A DNA stretch of 5,260 bases from an uncultured Propionibacteriaceae bacterium (GTDB lineage Bacteria; Actinomycetota; Actinomycetes; Propionibacteriales; Propionibacteriaceae). A program made the translations under genes and the position numbers. Location of the stretch: positions 1 through 5,260 of the forward strand of contig CALMAD010000262.1 of assembly GCA_937859105.1 (NCBI GenBank), in the 5' to 3' direction. Shown in pieces: positions 1 through 5,260 of this stretch (within the stretch, counting starts at the first letter, position 1; every line of letters begins with the position of its first letter). Under the pieces are notes generated by a model. The model did no database searches and had not been told where the DNA came from. It saw nothing but the letters and a program-made list of their open reading frames with translations.

Positions 1-627
1 GCCCGTGGCGGCCACGGCGACGCGGTTGCCCTTGCGGACGACCAGGGTGGCGTCCGCGCCGGGCACGGTGCGGTACCGGCCGTCGACCTTGATCTGAACC
101 CAGCTGCGCAGGGCGACGCCCTGCGCCCAGGCCCCGGCGACGCGGCTTTCGGTGCGCCGGGTCTTCGTGCCGCTGGTGACGACCCCGTCGCAGCGCCGGG
201 ACGCCGACGTCACCTTGCTTACGAACTGCCGGGCGGCCGCGGTCGTCCGGAACTGCAGGACGCCCTCGAGTTCGCCGTGCTCCGGCCCGGAGGAGGCGAT
301 GACGCGGCTGGCGCGGAGTCGGGCGAGCGCGGGCAGGGCGGGCGTCCGGGCGCCGCACTCGACGGGCTGCCAGGCCGTCGGCAGCCAGGCGGTGTCGTCG
401 CCGCTCGCCTTCACGCCCTGGTGCAGCAGGCGCGCGCGGAACGTGAACGTGCCCTTCGTGGCGGGCACGACCCGGTAGCTGGTCGCTCGGGACGCCTGCG
501 CGGCCACGCTCGCGGCCGGGCGGGCCGGGGCGGCGGTGGCCGGGGCGACCAGGGCGGGGGTGATGAGGCCGGACGCGATCACCGCGGTGCTGGCGGCGAT
601 GGCGGCGAGACGGCGTGGGGTGGGCAT
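1..627 (-). CDS. Secreted sensor-domain-like (PknH-type fold) protein, 3' end cut by window
   Basis: The reading frame runs without a stop from ATG at 627-625 to the window edge, giving 209 residues with the C-terminus missing. The start is set by a GAGGAGGA Shine-Dalgarno just upstream. Residues 1-33 form a signal peptide: Arg5-Arg6, a hydrophobic Ala/Val/Ile/Leu stretch (about 7-28), then an Ala-Thr-Ala-Ala cleavage region at 30-33. There is no Cys after it, so no lipobox; export should be by Sec, as the double Arg lacks a good Tat context. The mature part has two cysteines, Cys91 (VECG) and Cys146 (RRCDG), likely to pair outside the cell. The order W86-P-V-E-C, then 'GVLQFRTTAAARQFV' (122-136), Cys146, and a late strand 'TLVVRKGNRVAVAATG' (194-209) resembles actinobacterial 'sensor domain-containing' proteins related to the PknH extracellular domain. 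That family call is inference from pattern; secretion is well supported. The ligand and role are unknown. It is divergent from the sugar operon and need not be related to it. Confidence 0.72.
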   Translation of the reverse strand, partial: MPTPRRLAAIAASTAVIASGLITPALVAPATAAPARPAASVAAQASRATSYRVVPATKGTFTFRARLLHQGVKASGDDTAWLPTAWQPVECGARTPALPALARLRASRVIASSGPEHGELEGVLQFRTTAAARQFVSKVTSASRRCDGVVTSGTKTRRTESRVAGAWAQGVALRSWVQIKVDGRYRTVPGADATLVVRKGNRVAVAATG

Positions 628-630
628 GGT

Positions 631-638
631 TCCTCCTC
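631..638 (-). promoter_or_regulatory. Shine-Dalgarno of the secreted protein gene
   Basis: Minus-strand GAGGAGGA lies three bases before the ATG at 627 (four bases if AGGAGG is the paired core). It is a near-perfect anti-16S match. It fixes this ATG as the start, although the spacing is shorter than the common 5-9 bases. Confidence 0.75.
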
Positions 639-670
639 GTTGGGGTGGGGACGCGCAGGGGACCGGCGTC

Positions 671-679
671 CCTACGATG
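671..679 (+). repeat. First copy of CCTACGATG, possible second -10 box
   Basis: The 9-mer CCTACGATG occurs here and again at 772-780, where it contains the proposed -10 box of the downstream operon. The two copies are 101 bp apart. If this copy also works as a -10 (TACGAT at 673-678), it would give a second, longer transcript starting near 686. No -35 match is seen upstream. Chance recurrence is quite possible. Confidence 0.3.
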
Positions 680-701
680 ATGACGCTCGAGGAGGGCACA
701 A

Positions 702-730
702 AGGTTGCTCGGGCGCACGGCGTTTGTCAC
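702..730 (-). promoter_or_regulatory. Weak candidate promoter for the secreted protein gene
   Basis: Read on the minus strand, GTGACA (730-725) is followed after 17 bases by CAACCT (707-702). These are partial matches to a housekeeping sigma promoter and would give a leader of about 68 nt before the ATG at 627. The -35 half overlaps the CGTTT-N12-AAACG dyad at 721-742. The match is weak and offered only as the best pair seen. Confidence 0.2.
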
Positions 731-742
731 GTGGCCGAAACG
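721..742. promoter_or_regulatory. Inverted repeat CGTTT-N12-AAACG, candidate operator
   Basis: Two perfect 5-bp arms, CGTTT (721-725) and AAACG (738-742), flank a 12-bp core that includes CACGTG (728-733). The dyad sits about 45-66 bp upstream of the proposed transcription start at 787, and its left arm borders the candidate promoter of the divergent gene, so a bound protein could affect both directions. AT-rich arms stand out in this GC-rich sequence. The arm length and spacing suit a dimeric helix-turn-helix regulator, for example of the LacI or TetR type, but no regulator gene is present in the window and no family can be named. Confidence 0.35.
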
Positions 743-773
743 TCCCGATGGGGGAGGATCGGCGGCCCTCTCC

Positions 774-779
774 TACGAT
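774..779 (+). promoter_or_regulatory. -10 box TACGAT of a probable leaderless promoter
   Basis: TACGAT fits the actinobacterial TANNNT -10 consensus. It ends seven bases before the A of the ATG at 787, the distance expected when transcription starts at the start codon itself. No Shine-Dalgarno occurs in the 20 bases before that ATG (the nearest purine run, GGGGGAGGA at 750-758, is too far). Both facts point to a leaderless mRNA, which is common in actinomycetes. No recognisable -35 element is seen at 16-19 bp upstream. Confidence 0.55.
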
Positions 780-786
780 GTGTCGC

Positions 787-1497
787 ATGGAGTGGAGTGA
801 CTACGACGCCGTCCTGTTCGACCTGGACGGCGTCCTGACGCCGACCGCCGACATCCACATGCGCGCCTGGTCGGAGCTGTTCAACACGTTCCTCGCCGGC
901 CGGGGCGTCACCGAGCCGTACACGGACGCCGACTACTTCGCGTTCGTCGACGGCAAGCCCCGCTACGACGGCGTCGCGTCGTTCCTGGCCTCCCGCGGGC
1001 TCGAGGTGCCCTACGGCGATCCGGCTGACCCGCCCGACGCCGAGACGGTCTGCGGCCTCGGCAACCGCAAGAACGCCCTCTTCAACGAGGTGCTCGCGTG
1101 CGACGGCATCGCCCCCTACCCGGGTTCGGTGCGTCTGCTCGACAGCGTGCAGGCCCTGGGCAAGGGTGTGGCTGTGGTGTCGTCCAGCAAGAACGCCCGC
1201 ACCGCGCTCGGCGCGGCGGGCCTCCTCGACCGGTTCGAGGTCATCATCGACGGGCTCGTCGCCGCCGAGGAGGGGCTGCCGGGCAAGCCGGCGCCCGACA
1301 CGTTCGCCGAGGCGGCCCGCCGGCTCGGCAGCACTGCCGAGCGGTCGGTGGTGGTGGAGGACGCCGTGTCCGGCGTCCGGGCGGGCAGGGCCGGCGCGTT
1401 CGGCCTGGTCGTCGGCGTCGACCGGGGCGTGGGCGCCGAGGCGCTCACCGAGGCGGGGGCCGACGTCGTCGTGACCGATCTGGAGGAGTTGCGGTGA
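787..1497 (+). CDS. pgmB: Beta-phosphoglucomutase (HAD superfamily hydrolase)
   Basis: This 236-residue cytoplasmic protein carries all four HAD motifs. Motif I is F-D12-L-D14-G-V-L, with Asp12 the predicted phosphoryl-accepting nucleophile and Asp14 the acid/base. Motif II is in VVSSS (130-134). Motif III is Lys167 in GKPAPD. Motif IV is Glu191-Asp192 in VVEDAVSG and should bind magnesium. The cap domain (about 20-95) contains FVDGKPRYDGV (53-63) and GLGNRKN (90-96), typical of the beta-phosphoglucomutase subgroup that accompanies GH65 enzymes. The expected reaction is beta-D-glucose 1-phosphate to glucose 6-phosphate. ATG 787 is chosen because the protein then begins eight residues before the first HAD strand, and a -10 box lies just upstream; the open frame continues back to 277, but that stretch is unlike any protein. 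Its stop overlaps the GH65 start by four bases. I recall a similar adjacent pair in M. tuberculosis (Rv3400/Rv3401). The family call is firm; substrate assignment rests on motifs and partner. Confidence 0.9.
   Translation: MEWSDYDAVLFDLDGVLTPTADIHMRAWSELFNTFLAGRGVTEPYTDADYFAFVDGKPRYDGVASFLASRGLEVPYGDPADPPDAETVCGLGNRKNALFNEVLACDGIAPYPGSVRLLDSVQALGKGVAVVSSSKNARTALGAAGLLDRFEVIIDGLVAAEEGLPGKPAPDTFAEAARRLGSTAERSVVVEDAVSGVRAGRAGAFGLVVGVDRGVGAEALTEAGADVVVTDLEELR
1482..1488 (+). promoter_or_regulatory. Shine-Dalgarno of the GH65 gene
   Basis: GGAGGAG inside the last codons of the phosphoglucomutase gene lies five bases before GTG 1494. This strong, well-spaced site selects the GTG as the start of the GH65 protein, and with the four-base GTGA overlap suggests translational coupling of the two genes. 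Confidence 0.8.
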
Positions 1498-4001
1498 CCC
1501 CCGAGAGCCCGAGCGCCGACCCGATCGACCGGCACCGCTTCCCCGTCGACCCGTGGCGGCTGGTGGAGACCGCGTACTCCGACGACGACCTGGGCGCCTC
1601 CGAGACGGTCTTCGCCGTCGCCAACGGCTACCTGGGCATGCGCGGCACGCCCGAGGAGGGCCGGGACGCCGAGGTGCACGGCACCTTCATCAACGGCTTC
1701 CACGAGACCTGGCAGATCCGGCACGCCGAGCACGCCTACGGCTTCGCCAAGACGGGCCAGACGATCGTGAACGTGCCCGACGCGATGCTGATCAAGCTGT
1801 ACGTCGACGACGAGCCGCTGCTGCTGTCGGTGGCCGACCTCGAATCCTACGAGCGGTCGCTCGACTTCCGCGACGGCATCCTGCGCCGCGACATCCTGTG
1901 GCGGACGCCCGCCGGCAAGCGCGTCCGCGTCCGGTCGACGCGGATGGTGTCGCTGCCCGAGCGGCATCTGGCGCTCATAACGTTCGAGGTCACGATGCTG
2001 GACGCCGCCGCCCCGATCGCGATCTCGTCACAGATCCTGAACCGGCAGTCGGGGCGCGACGAGTACAGCCCGGGGGCGGCCGAGCCGGCGCCCGGCAACG
2101 TCCACGACCCCCGCAAGACGGCCCGGCTGGACGACGTGCTGGAGCCGATGGGCCACTGGAACTCCGAGCGCCGCATGATCCTCGGCTACCGCTGCCACAA
2201 CTCCCGCATGACGCTCGCGGTCGCGGCCGACCACACCGTCGAGAGCGACGCCCCTGTCGAGGAGCTCATCAGCACCGAGCCCGACATCGGCAAGAAGGTC
2301 TTCCGGGTGATCGCGCAGCCCGGCCAGACGATCCGCATCACGAAGGCGGTCGCCTATCACACGTCGCGGTCCGTGCCGGTGCGGGAGCTCTTCGACCGCT
2401 GCCGGCGCACGCTCGACCGCGTCCGGGACGCCGGCATCCCCTCGTTCCACGAGCGGCAGCGCGCCTGGCTCGACCACTACTGGGACACCTCGGACGTCCG
2501 GCTCGAGGGGCGTCCGGCCTTGCAGCAGGCCATCCGCTGGTGCCTGTTCGAGTTGGCGCAGGCGGCCGCGCGGGCCGACCAGCACGGCATCGCGGCGAAG
2601 GGGGTCACCGGCTCCGGCTACGAGGGCCACTACTTCTGGGACACCGACATCTACGTCGTGCCGTTCCTCTGCTACACGAACCCCGACCTCGCGCGGAACA
2701 CGTTGCGGTTCCGCACCAGCATGGTGCCGGCCGCCCGGCGGCGGGCGCACGAGCTGAACCAGCGGGGCATCCTGTTCCCCTGGCGCACGATCAACGGCGA
2801 GGAGGCGTCCGCCTACTACGCGGCCGGCACCGCGCAGTACCACATCGACGCCGACGTCGTGTTCGCCTTCGCGAAGTACGCCGACGCGACGGGTGACCAG
2901 GGCTTTCTCTACCGCGACGGCGCCGAGCTCTTCGCCGAGACGGCCCGCATGTGGGCCGACCTCGGCTTCTGGCGCGAGCAGGCGGACGGTTCGCGAGAGT
3001 TCCACATTCACGGCGTGACCGGCCCCGACGAGTACACGACGGTCGTGAACAACAACATGTTCACGAACGTGATGGCGCGGTTCAACCTGCGGCGGGCGGC
3101 GTCCCTGATGCGCTCGATGCAGGCCGAGGAGCCGGGCCTGTATGACGGGCTGGTCCGCAAGATCGGGCTCGACCCGGCCGAGATCGACGAGTGGGAGGCC
3201 TGCGCCGACGGCATGGTCGTGCTGGTCGACAAGAACCTCGGGATTCATCCGCAGTCGTCCGATTTCCTCCAGCGCGAGATGTGGGACCTGGCGGCCACGC
3301 CGCCCGAGTTCCGGCCGCTGATGCTGCACTTCCACCCCCTGGTGATCTACCGCTACCAGGTGCTGAAGCAGGCCGACACGACGCTCGCGCTCTTCCTCGC
3401 GGGGCAGGACTTCACGCTCGAGCAGATCCGCGCCGACTTCGACTACTACGACCCGATCACCACCGGCGATTCGACGCTCTCGGCGGTCGTCCAGTCGATC
3501 ATCGCCGCGCTCGTCGGCTACCGGAAGCTCGCGCTCGACTACTTCTACGCGGGCCTCTACGTCGACCTCGCCAACCTGCACCACAACACGAGCGACGGCG
3601 TCCACATCGCCTCGATGGGCGGCGTGTGGAACGCCCTCGTCTACGGCTTCTCGGGCATGCGCGACTACGACGGCACGATCACGTTCGACCCGCGGCTGCC
3701 CCGCGGGTGGGACGAGCTGGCGTTCACCCTGTTGGTCCGCGGGTCCCGGCTGCGCGTGACGCTGCAGCAGCGCGAGATCGCGCTCCTCGTGGACGCCGGC
3801 GGCGCCCTGGACGTCACGGTACGGGGCCGCGAGCTCCATCTCGCGCCCGGCGAGCGGGTCGCCGTGCCGTTGGAGGGCCAGGGGCCGAACCTGCGCCCGC
3901 GGCGCGGAGCCGTGGGCGGCATCCGGTCGGACGGCTCGGTCATCACGTCGAACACCCCCAGCCTGGACGCCTCCTGGGACCGCGAGGACTACGAGTACTG
4001 A
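1494..4001 (+). CDS. GH65 family disaccharide phosphorylase (trehalose/maltose/kojibiose phosphorylase type)
   Basis: This 835-residue protein shows the full GH65 layout: an N-terminal beta-sandwich domain (about 20-280) opening with SETVFAVANGYLGMRG (36-51), a helical linker, an (alpha/alpha)6 catalytic barrel (about 330-720) and a small C-terminal beta domain (from about 728, TITFDPRLP). Active-site landmarks are FWDTDIY (381-387) at the glucose site, GPDEY with predicted general acid Glu513, KQAD (625-628), and HNTSDGVHIASMGG (697-710), where His704 sits in the predicted phosphate-binding loop. GH65 phosphorylases invert the linkage: disaccharide plus phosphate gives glucose and beta-glucose 1-phosphate, the substrate of the upstream gene's product. 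Such a partner argues for a phosphorylase over a hydrolase. No signal peptide, so cytoplasmic. The GTG start follows a GGAGGAG site and overlaps the preceding stop. It is slightly longer than the usual 750-800 residues, with a polar tail from about 795. Family is firm; which disaccharide is used is unresolved. Confidence 0.92.
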   Translation: MTPESPSADPIDRHRFPVDPWRLVETAYSDDDLGASETVFAVANGYLGMRGTPEEGRDAEVHGTFINGFHETWQIRHAEHAYGFAKTGQTIVNVPDAMLIKLYVDDEPLLLSVADLESYERSLDFRDGILRRDILWRTPAGKRVRVRSTRMVSLPERHLALITFEVTMLDAAAPIAISSQILNRQSGRDEYSPGAAEPAPGNVHDPRKTARLDDVLEPMGHWNSERRMILGYRCHNSRMTLAVAADHTVESDAPVEELISTEPDIGKKVFRVIAQPGQTIRITKAVAYHTSRSVPVRELFDRCRRTLDRVRDAGIPSFHERQRAWLDHYWDTSDVRLEGRPALQQAIRWCLFELAQAAARADQHGIAAKGVTGSGYEGHYFWDTDIYVVPFLCYTNPDLARNTLRFRTSMVPAARRRAHELNQRGILFPWRTINGEEASAYYAAGTAQYHIDADVVFAFAKYADATGDQGFLYRDGAELFAETARMWADLGFWREQADGSREFHIHGVTGPDEYTTVVNNNMFTNVMARFNLRRAASLMRSMQAEEPGLYDGLVRKIGLDPAEIDEWEACADGMVVLVDKNLGIHPQSSDFLQREMWDLAATPPEFRPLMLHFHPLVIYRYQVLKQADTTLALFLAGQDFTLEQIRADFDYYDPITTGDSTLSAVVQSIIAALVGYRKLALDYFYAGLYVDLANLHHNTSDGVHIASMGGVWNALVYGFSGMRDYDGTITFDPRLPRGWDELAFTLLVRGSRLRVTLQQREIALLVDAGGALDVTVRGRELHLAPGERVAVPLEGQGPNLRPRRGAVGGIRSDGSVITSNTPSLDASWDREDYEY

Positions 4002-4007
4002 TGGCGA

Positions 4008-4026
4008 CGTCCATGTGCGATGGACG
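4008..4026 (+). other. Small hairpin after the GH65 stop codon
   Basis: CGTCCAT (4008-4014) and ATGGACG (4020-4026) form a perfect 7-bp stem with a 5-base loop, starting six bases after the GH65 stop. No T-run follows, so it is not a standard intrinsic terminator. It could protect the upstream message's 3' end, pause polymerase, or be chance. Confidence 0.35.
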
Positions 4027-4035
4027 AACGTGGAC

Positions 4036-4045
4036 GGATCGATCC
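4036..4045. other. 10-bp palindrome GGATCGATCC in the gap before folP2
   Basis: GGATCGATCC is perfectly self-complementary and lies about 39-48 bp upstream of the preferred folP2 start, in the 82-bp gap (4002-4083). It could be a small operator half or chance. No convincing promoter was found in this gap: TTGTCG (4046-4051) and GATGTT (4073-4078) are 21 bp apart, too far for a standard pair. Confidence 0.2.
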
Positions 4046-4083
4046 TTGTCGGGGCGTGTACGCCGCCCCGCGGATGTTGGACG

Positions 4084-5025
4084 ATGAAGGGCATGTCAGC
4101 CGTGGACGTGTGGCCGGTCGATCTCGTCGCCCCCTCCCCGTTGATCCTGCGGGGGCGGCGGTTCGACGCGGCTCGTCCGGCCGTGATGGCGATCGTGAAC
4201 CGGACGCCCGACTCCTTCTACGTGCACGCCCGCTCCGACGAGTTGAGCGCGGCGAAGCGTGCGCTCGACCGGGCGGTCGCTCAGGGCGCCGACATCGTGG
4301 ACGTGGGCGGCGTCCGGGCCGGACAGCAGGGCGACTGGGTGGACGCCGACGAGGAGATCACGCGCCTCATGCCGTTCCTGATCCACGCCCGGGCGACGCA
4401 TCCCGACCTGATCCTGAGCGTCGACACGTGGCGCAGCGAGGTCGCGCGGGCGTGCGCCGAGGTGGGCGTCGACCTCGTCAACGACACGTGGGCGGGCGCC
4501 GACCCGCGTTTACTGGAGGTGGCCGCCGAGGTGGGGGCCGGCTACGTCGTCTCGCACGCGGGCGGGCTGCCGCCGCGTACCGATCCGGTCGACGTGACCT
4601 ACGGCCCCGATCCCGACGACGTCGTCGCGGACGTCCTGGCGACCCTGCGCGCCGGCGCGGCCCGGGCGGTGGAGGCGGGCGTCCCGGCGTCCCGCGTGCT
4701 GGTCGACCCGACGCTCGACTTCGGCAAGACGACCCGGCACTCGCTGCGGCTGGTCCGGGCGACCGCACAGCTGGCGTCCCTGGGCTTCCCGGTGCTGCAG
4801 GCCATCTCGCGCAAGGATTTCGTCGGAGAGACCCTCGATCTGCCGCCCGAGGAGCGGCTGGAGGGGTCGCTGGCCGCGACCGCCATCGCCGCGTGGCTGG
4901 GGGCGACGGTCTTTCGGACGCACGACGTCGCCCCGACGCGACGGGTCGTCGACATGGTCGCGTCCGTGCGCGGAGACCGGCCGCCGACGATCGCTCTGCG
5001 GGGCGAGCCGGGCGTCGCGGATTAG
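4084..5025 (+). CDS. folP2: FolP2-type dihydropteroate synthase paralogue
   Basis: Counting from ATG 4084 this is a 313-residue cytoplasmic TIM-barrel protein of the pterin-binding family. It keeps the pterin-site residues of dihydropteroate synthase: Asn39 (AIVNRTPDSF), Asp114 (SVDTW), Asn133 (NDTW), Asp208 (DPTLDFGK), Lys244 (SRKDFVGET), and Arg278/His280 (FRTH). It differs where true synthases bind p-aminobenzoate: the usual GGESTRPG loop is GGVRAGQQGD (75-84), and loop 1 reads SFYVHA in place of SFSDGG. These features match the FolP2 subgroup, such as M. tuberculosis Rv1207, which as I recall lacks synthase activity when tested. So a folate role should not be assumed. The start is uncertain: neither ATG 4084 nor ATG 4093 has a good Shine-Dalgarno, and GTG 4102 has GAAGGG 10 bases upstream. 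All give the same core. It lies 82 bp behind GH65 on the same strand and may share its transcript. Its stop overlaps the facing transporter gene. Confidence 0.88.
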   Translation: MKGMSAVDVWPVDLVAPSPLILRGRRFDAARPAVMAIVNRTPDSFYVHARSDELSAAKRALDRAVAQGADIVDVGGVRAGQQGDWVDADEEITRLMPFLIHARATHPDLILSVDTWRSEVARACAEVGVDLVNDTWAGADPRLLEVAAEVGAGYVVSHAGGLPPRTDPVDVTYGPDPDDVVADVLATLRAGAARAVEAGVPASRVLVDPTLDFGKTTRHSLRLVRATAQLASLGFPVLQAISRKDFVGETLDLPPEERLEGSLAATAIAAWLGATVFRTHDVAPTRRVVDMVASVRGDRPPTIALRGEPGVAD

Positions 5026-5260
5026 CCGCGGGCGTCCGGAAGCTCGTCGTCGATGTAGCCGTGCCCGGCGGCGACCCAGCCGGCGGCGCCCAGCACCACC
5101 GAGGACGCGGTGAGCGCCAGCAGCGGGACGGTCCAGCCGCCGGTCAGATCGTGCAGCGCGCCCACGGCGAAGGGGCCCGCCGCCGCGAGGAGGTAGCCCA
5201 GCGACTGGGTGAAACCGGAGAGCTGGGCGGTGACGTGCGGCGCCCGCGAGCGAGCGGTGA
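5022..5260 (-). CDS. MFS transporter, CynX/NimT type, C-terminal fragment
   Basis: The minus-strand frame is open from the window edge to TAA at 5024-5022, giving the last 78 residues of a protein whose start lies outside. The piece holds two probable membrane helices (fragment residues about 10-36 and 42-64) joined by the loop HDLTGGW, and a short hydrophilic tail ending DELPDARG. The run QLSGFTQSLGYLLAAAGPF and the loop are characteristic of the final two helices of major facilitator transporters in the CynX/NimT (cyanate/2-nitroimidazole) group. Such proteins have twelve helices in the cytoplasmic membrane; many in this group have no known substrate, so 'cyanate' should not be inferred. 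It faces folP2 and overlaps it by four bases, with no room for a terminator between them. The family call is moderately sure given the short piece. Confidence 0.75.
   Translation of the reverse strand, partial: TARSRAPHVTAQLSGFTQSLGYLLAAAGPFAVGALHDLTGGWTVPLLALTASSVVLGAAGWVAAGHGYIDDELPDARG

Noticed and set aside
1..110. Lipoprotein assignment for the secreted protein
   Set aside because: The first cysteine is at residue 91, far from the signal peptide end, so there is no lipobox.
277..786. 170-residue N-terminal extension of the phosphoglucomutase
   Set aside because: The extension is Gly/Arg-rich, runs antisense through the secreted protein gene and through the promoter region, and beta-phosphoglucomutases begin just before the DxDG motif as with ATG 787.
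1098..1493. Longer start for the GH65 protein inside the pgmB gene
   Set aside because: The added residues are an Arg/Gly-rich off-frame reading of pgmB. GTG 1494 has a strong Shine-Dalgarno and gives a normal GH65 N-terminus.
1116..1967. 283-residue minus-strand open frame across the pgmB-GH65 junction
   Set aside because: It is antisense to two well-supported genes, with low-complexity Ser/Thr/Pro/Arg sequence; a GC-rich shadow.
4015..4083. Upstream GTG start for folP2
   Set aside because: No Shine-Dalgarno precedes it, it lies in the loop of the 4008-4026 hairpin, and the added residues resemble no part of the family.
2028..4094. 688-residue minus-strand open frame opposite the GH65 gene
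   Set aside because: It is antisense to a gene with clear family motifs throughout. Its composition is dominated by Arg, Val, Gly, Asp and His as expected from the complement of GC-biased codons, and it shows no domain.
5026..5060. Terminator for folP2 beyond its stop codon
   Set aside because: This stretch is coding for the opposing transporter, and I saw no stem followed by a T-run.
1..5260. Undescribed defence, mobile or CRISPR system
   Set aside because: No spaced repeats, transposase, integrase, nuclease or ATPase motifs appear on either strand; the supported genes are sugar phosphorylysis, a pterin-binding protein, a transporter and a secreted protein.

Overview
The window is about 70% G+C, its codons are strongly biased to G or C in third position, and its gene families point to a high-GC actinomycete. 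These include a FolP2-type dihydropteroate synthase paralogue and a beta-phosphoglucomutase/GH65 pair of the kind I recall from mycobacteria and streptomycete relatives. No species can be assigned from sequence alone. There are five protein genes, two of them cut by the window edges. I see no RNA gene, mobile element or CRISPR array.

Layout. Positions 627 to 1 (minus strand) hold the start of a secreted, probably extracytoplasmic protein with a signal peptide and a fold that looks like the actinobacterial 'sensor domain' (PknH-like) group. Its 3' end lies outside the window. A 159-bp divergent intergenic region (628-786) follows, with a -10 box placed so that the next gene is probably read from a leaderless mRNA, and a CGTTT-N12-AAACG dyad that could be an operator. 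Next on the plus strand comes a two-gene operon: a HAD-family beta-phosphoglucomutase (787-1497) overlapping by four bases a GH65 disaccharide phosphorylase (1494-4001). After an 82-bp gap with a short hairpin and a 10-bp palindrome comes a FolP2-type pterin-binding protein (4084-5025). Its stop codon overlaps, tail to tail, the stop codon of a minus-strand MFS transporter of the CynX/NimT type (5022-5260, start outside the window).

How the genes work together. GH65 phosphorylases split an alpha-linked glucose disaccharide with inorganic phosphate, releasing glucose and beta-glucose 1-phosphate. Beta-phosphoglucomutase then converts that ester to glucose 6-phosphate. The four-base overlap and strong Shine-Dalgarno between the two genes fit this pathway. 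Which disaccharide is used (trehalose, maltose, kojibiose, nigerose or another) cannot be read from the sequence. FolP2 may share the transcript, but its role is unknown: it keeps the pterin-site residues of dihydropteroate synthase and has lost the usual p-aminobenzoate loop.

The window is mostly ordinary metabolic chromosome. The points most worth a second look are the uncertain substrate of the GH65 enzyme, the divergent FolP2 active site, the leaderless start with its upstream dyad, and the overlapping convergent stop codons.
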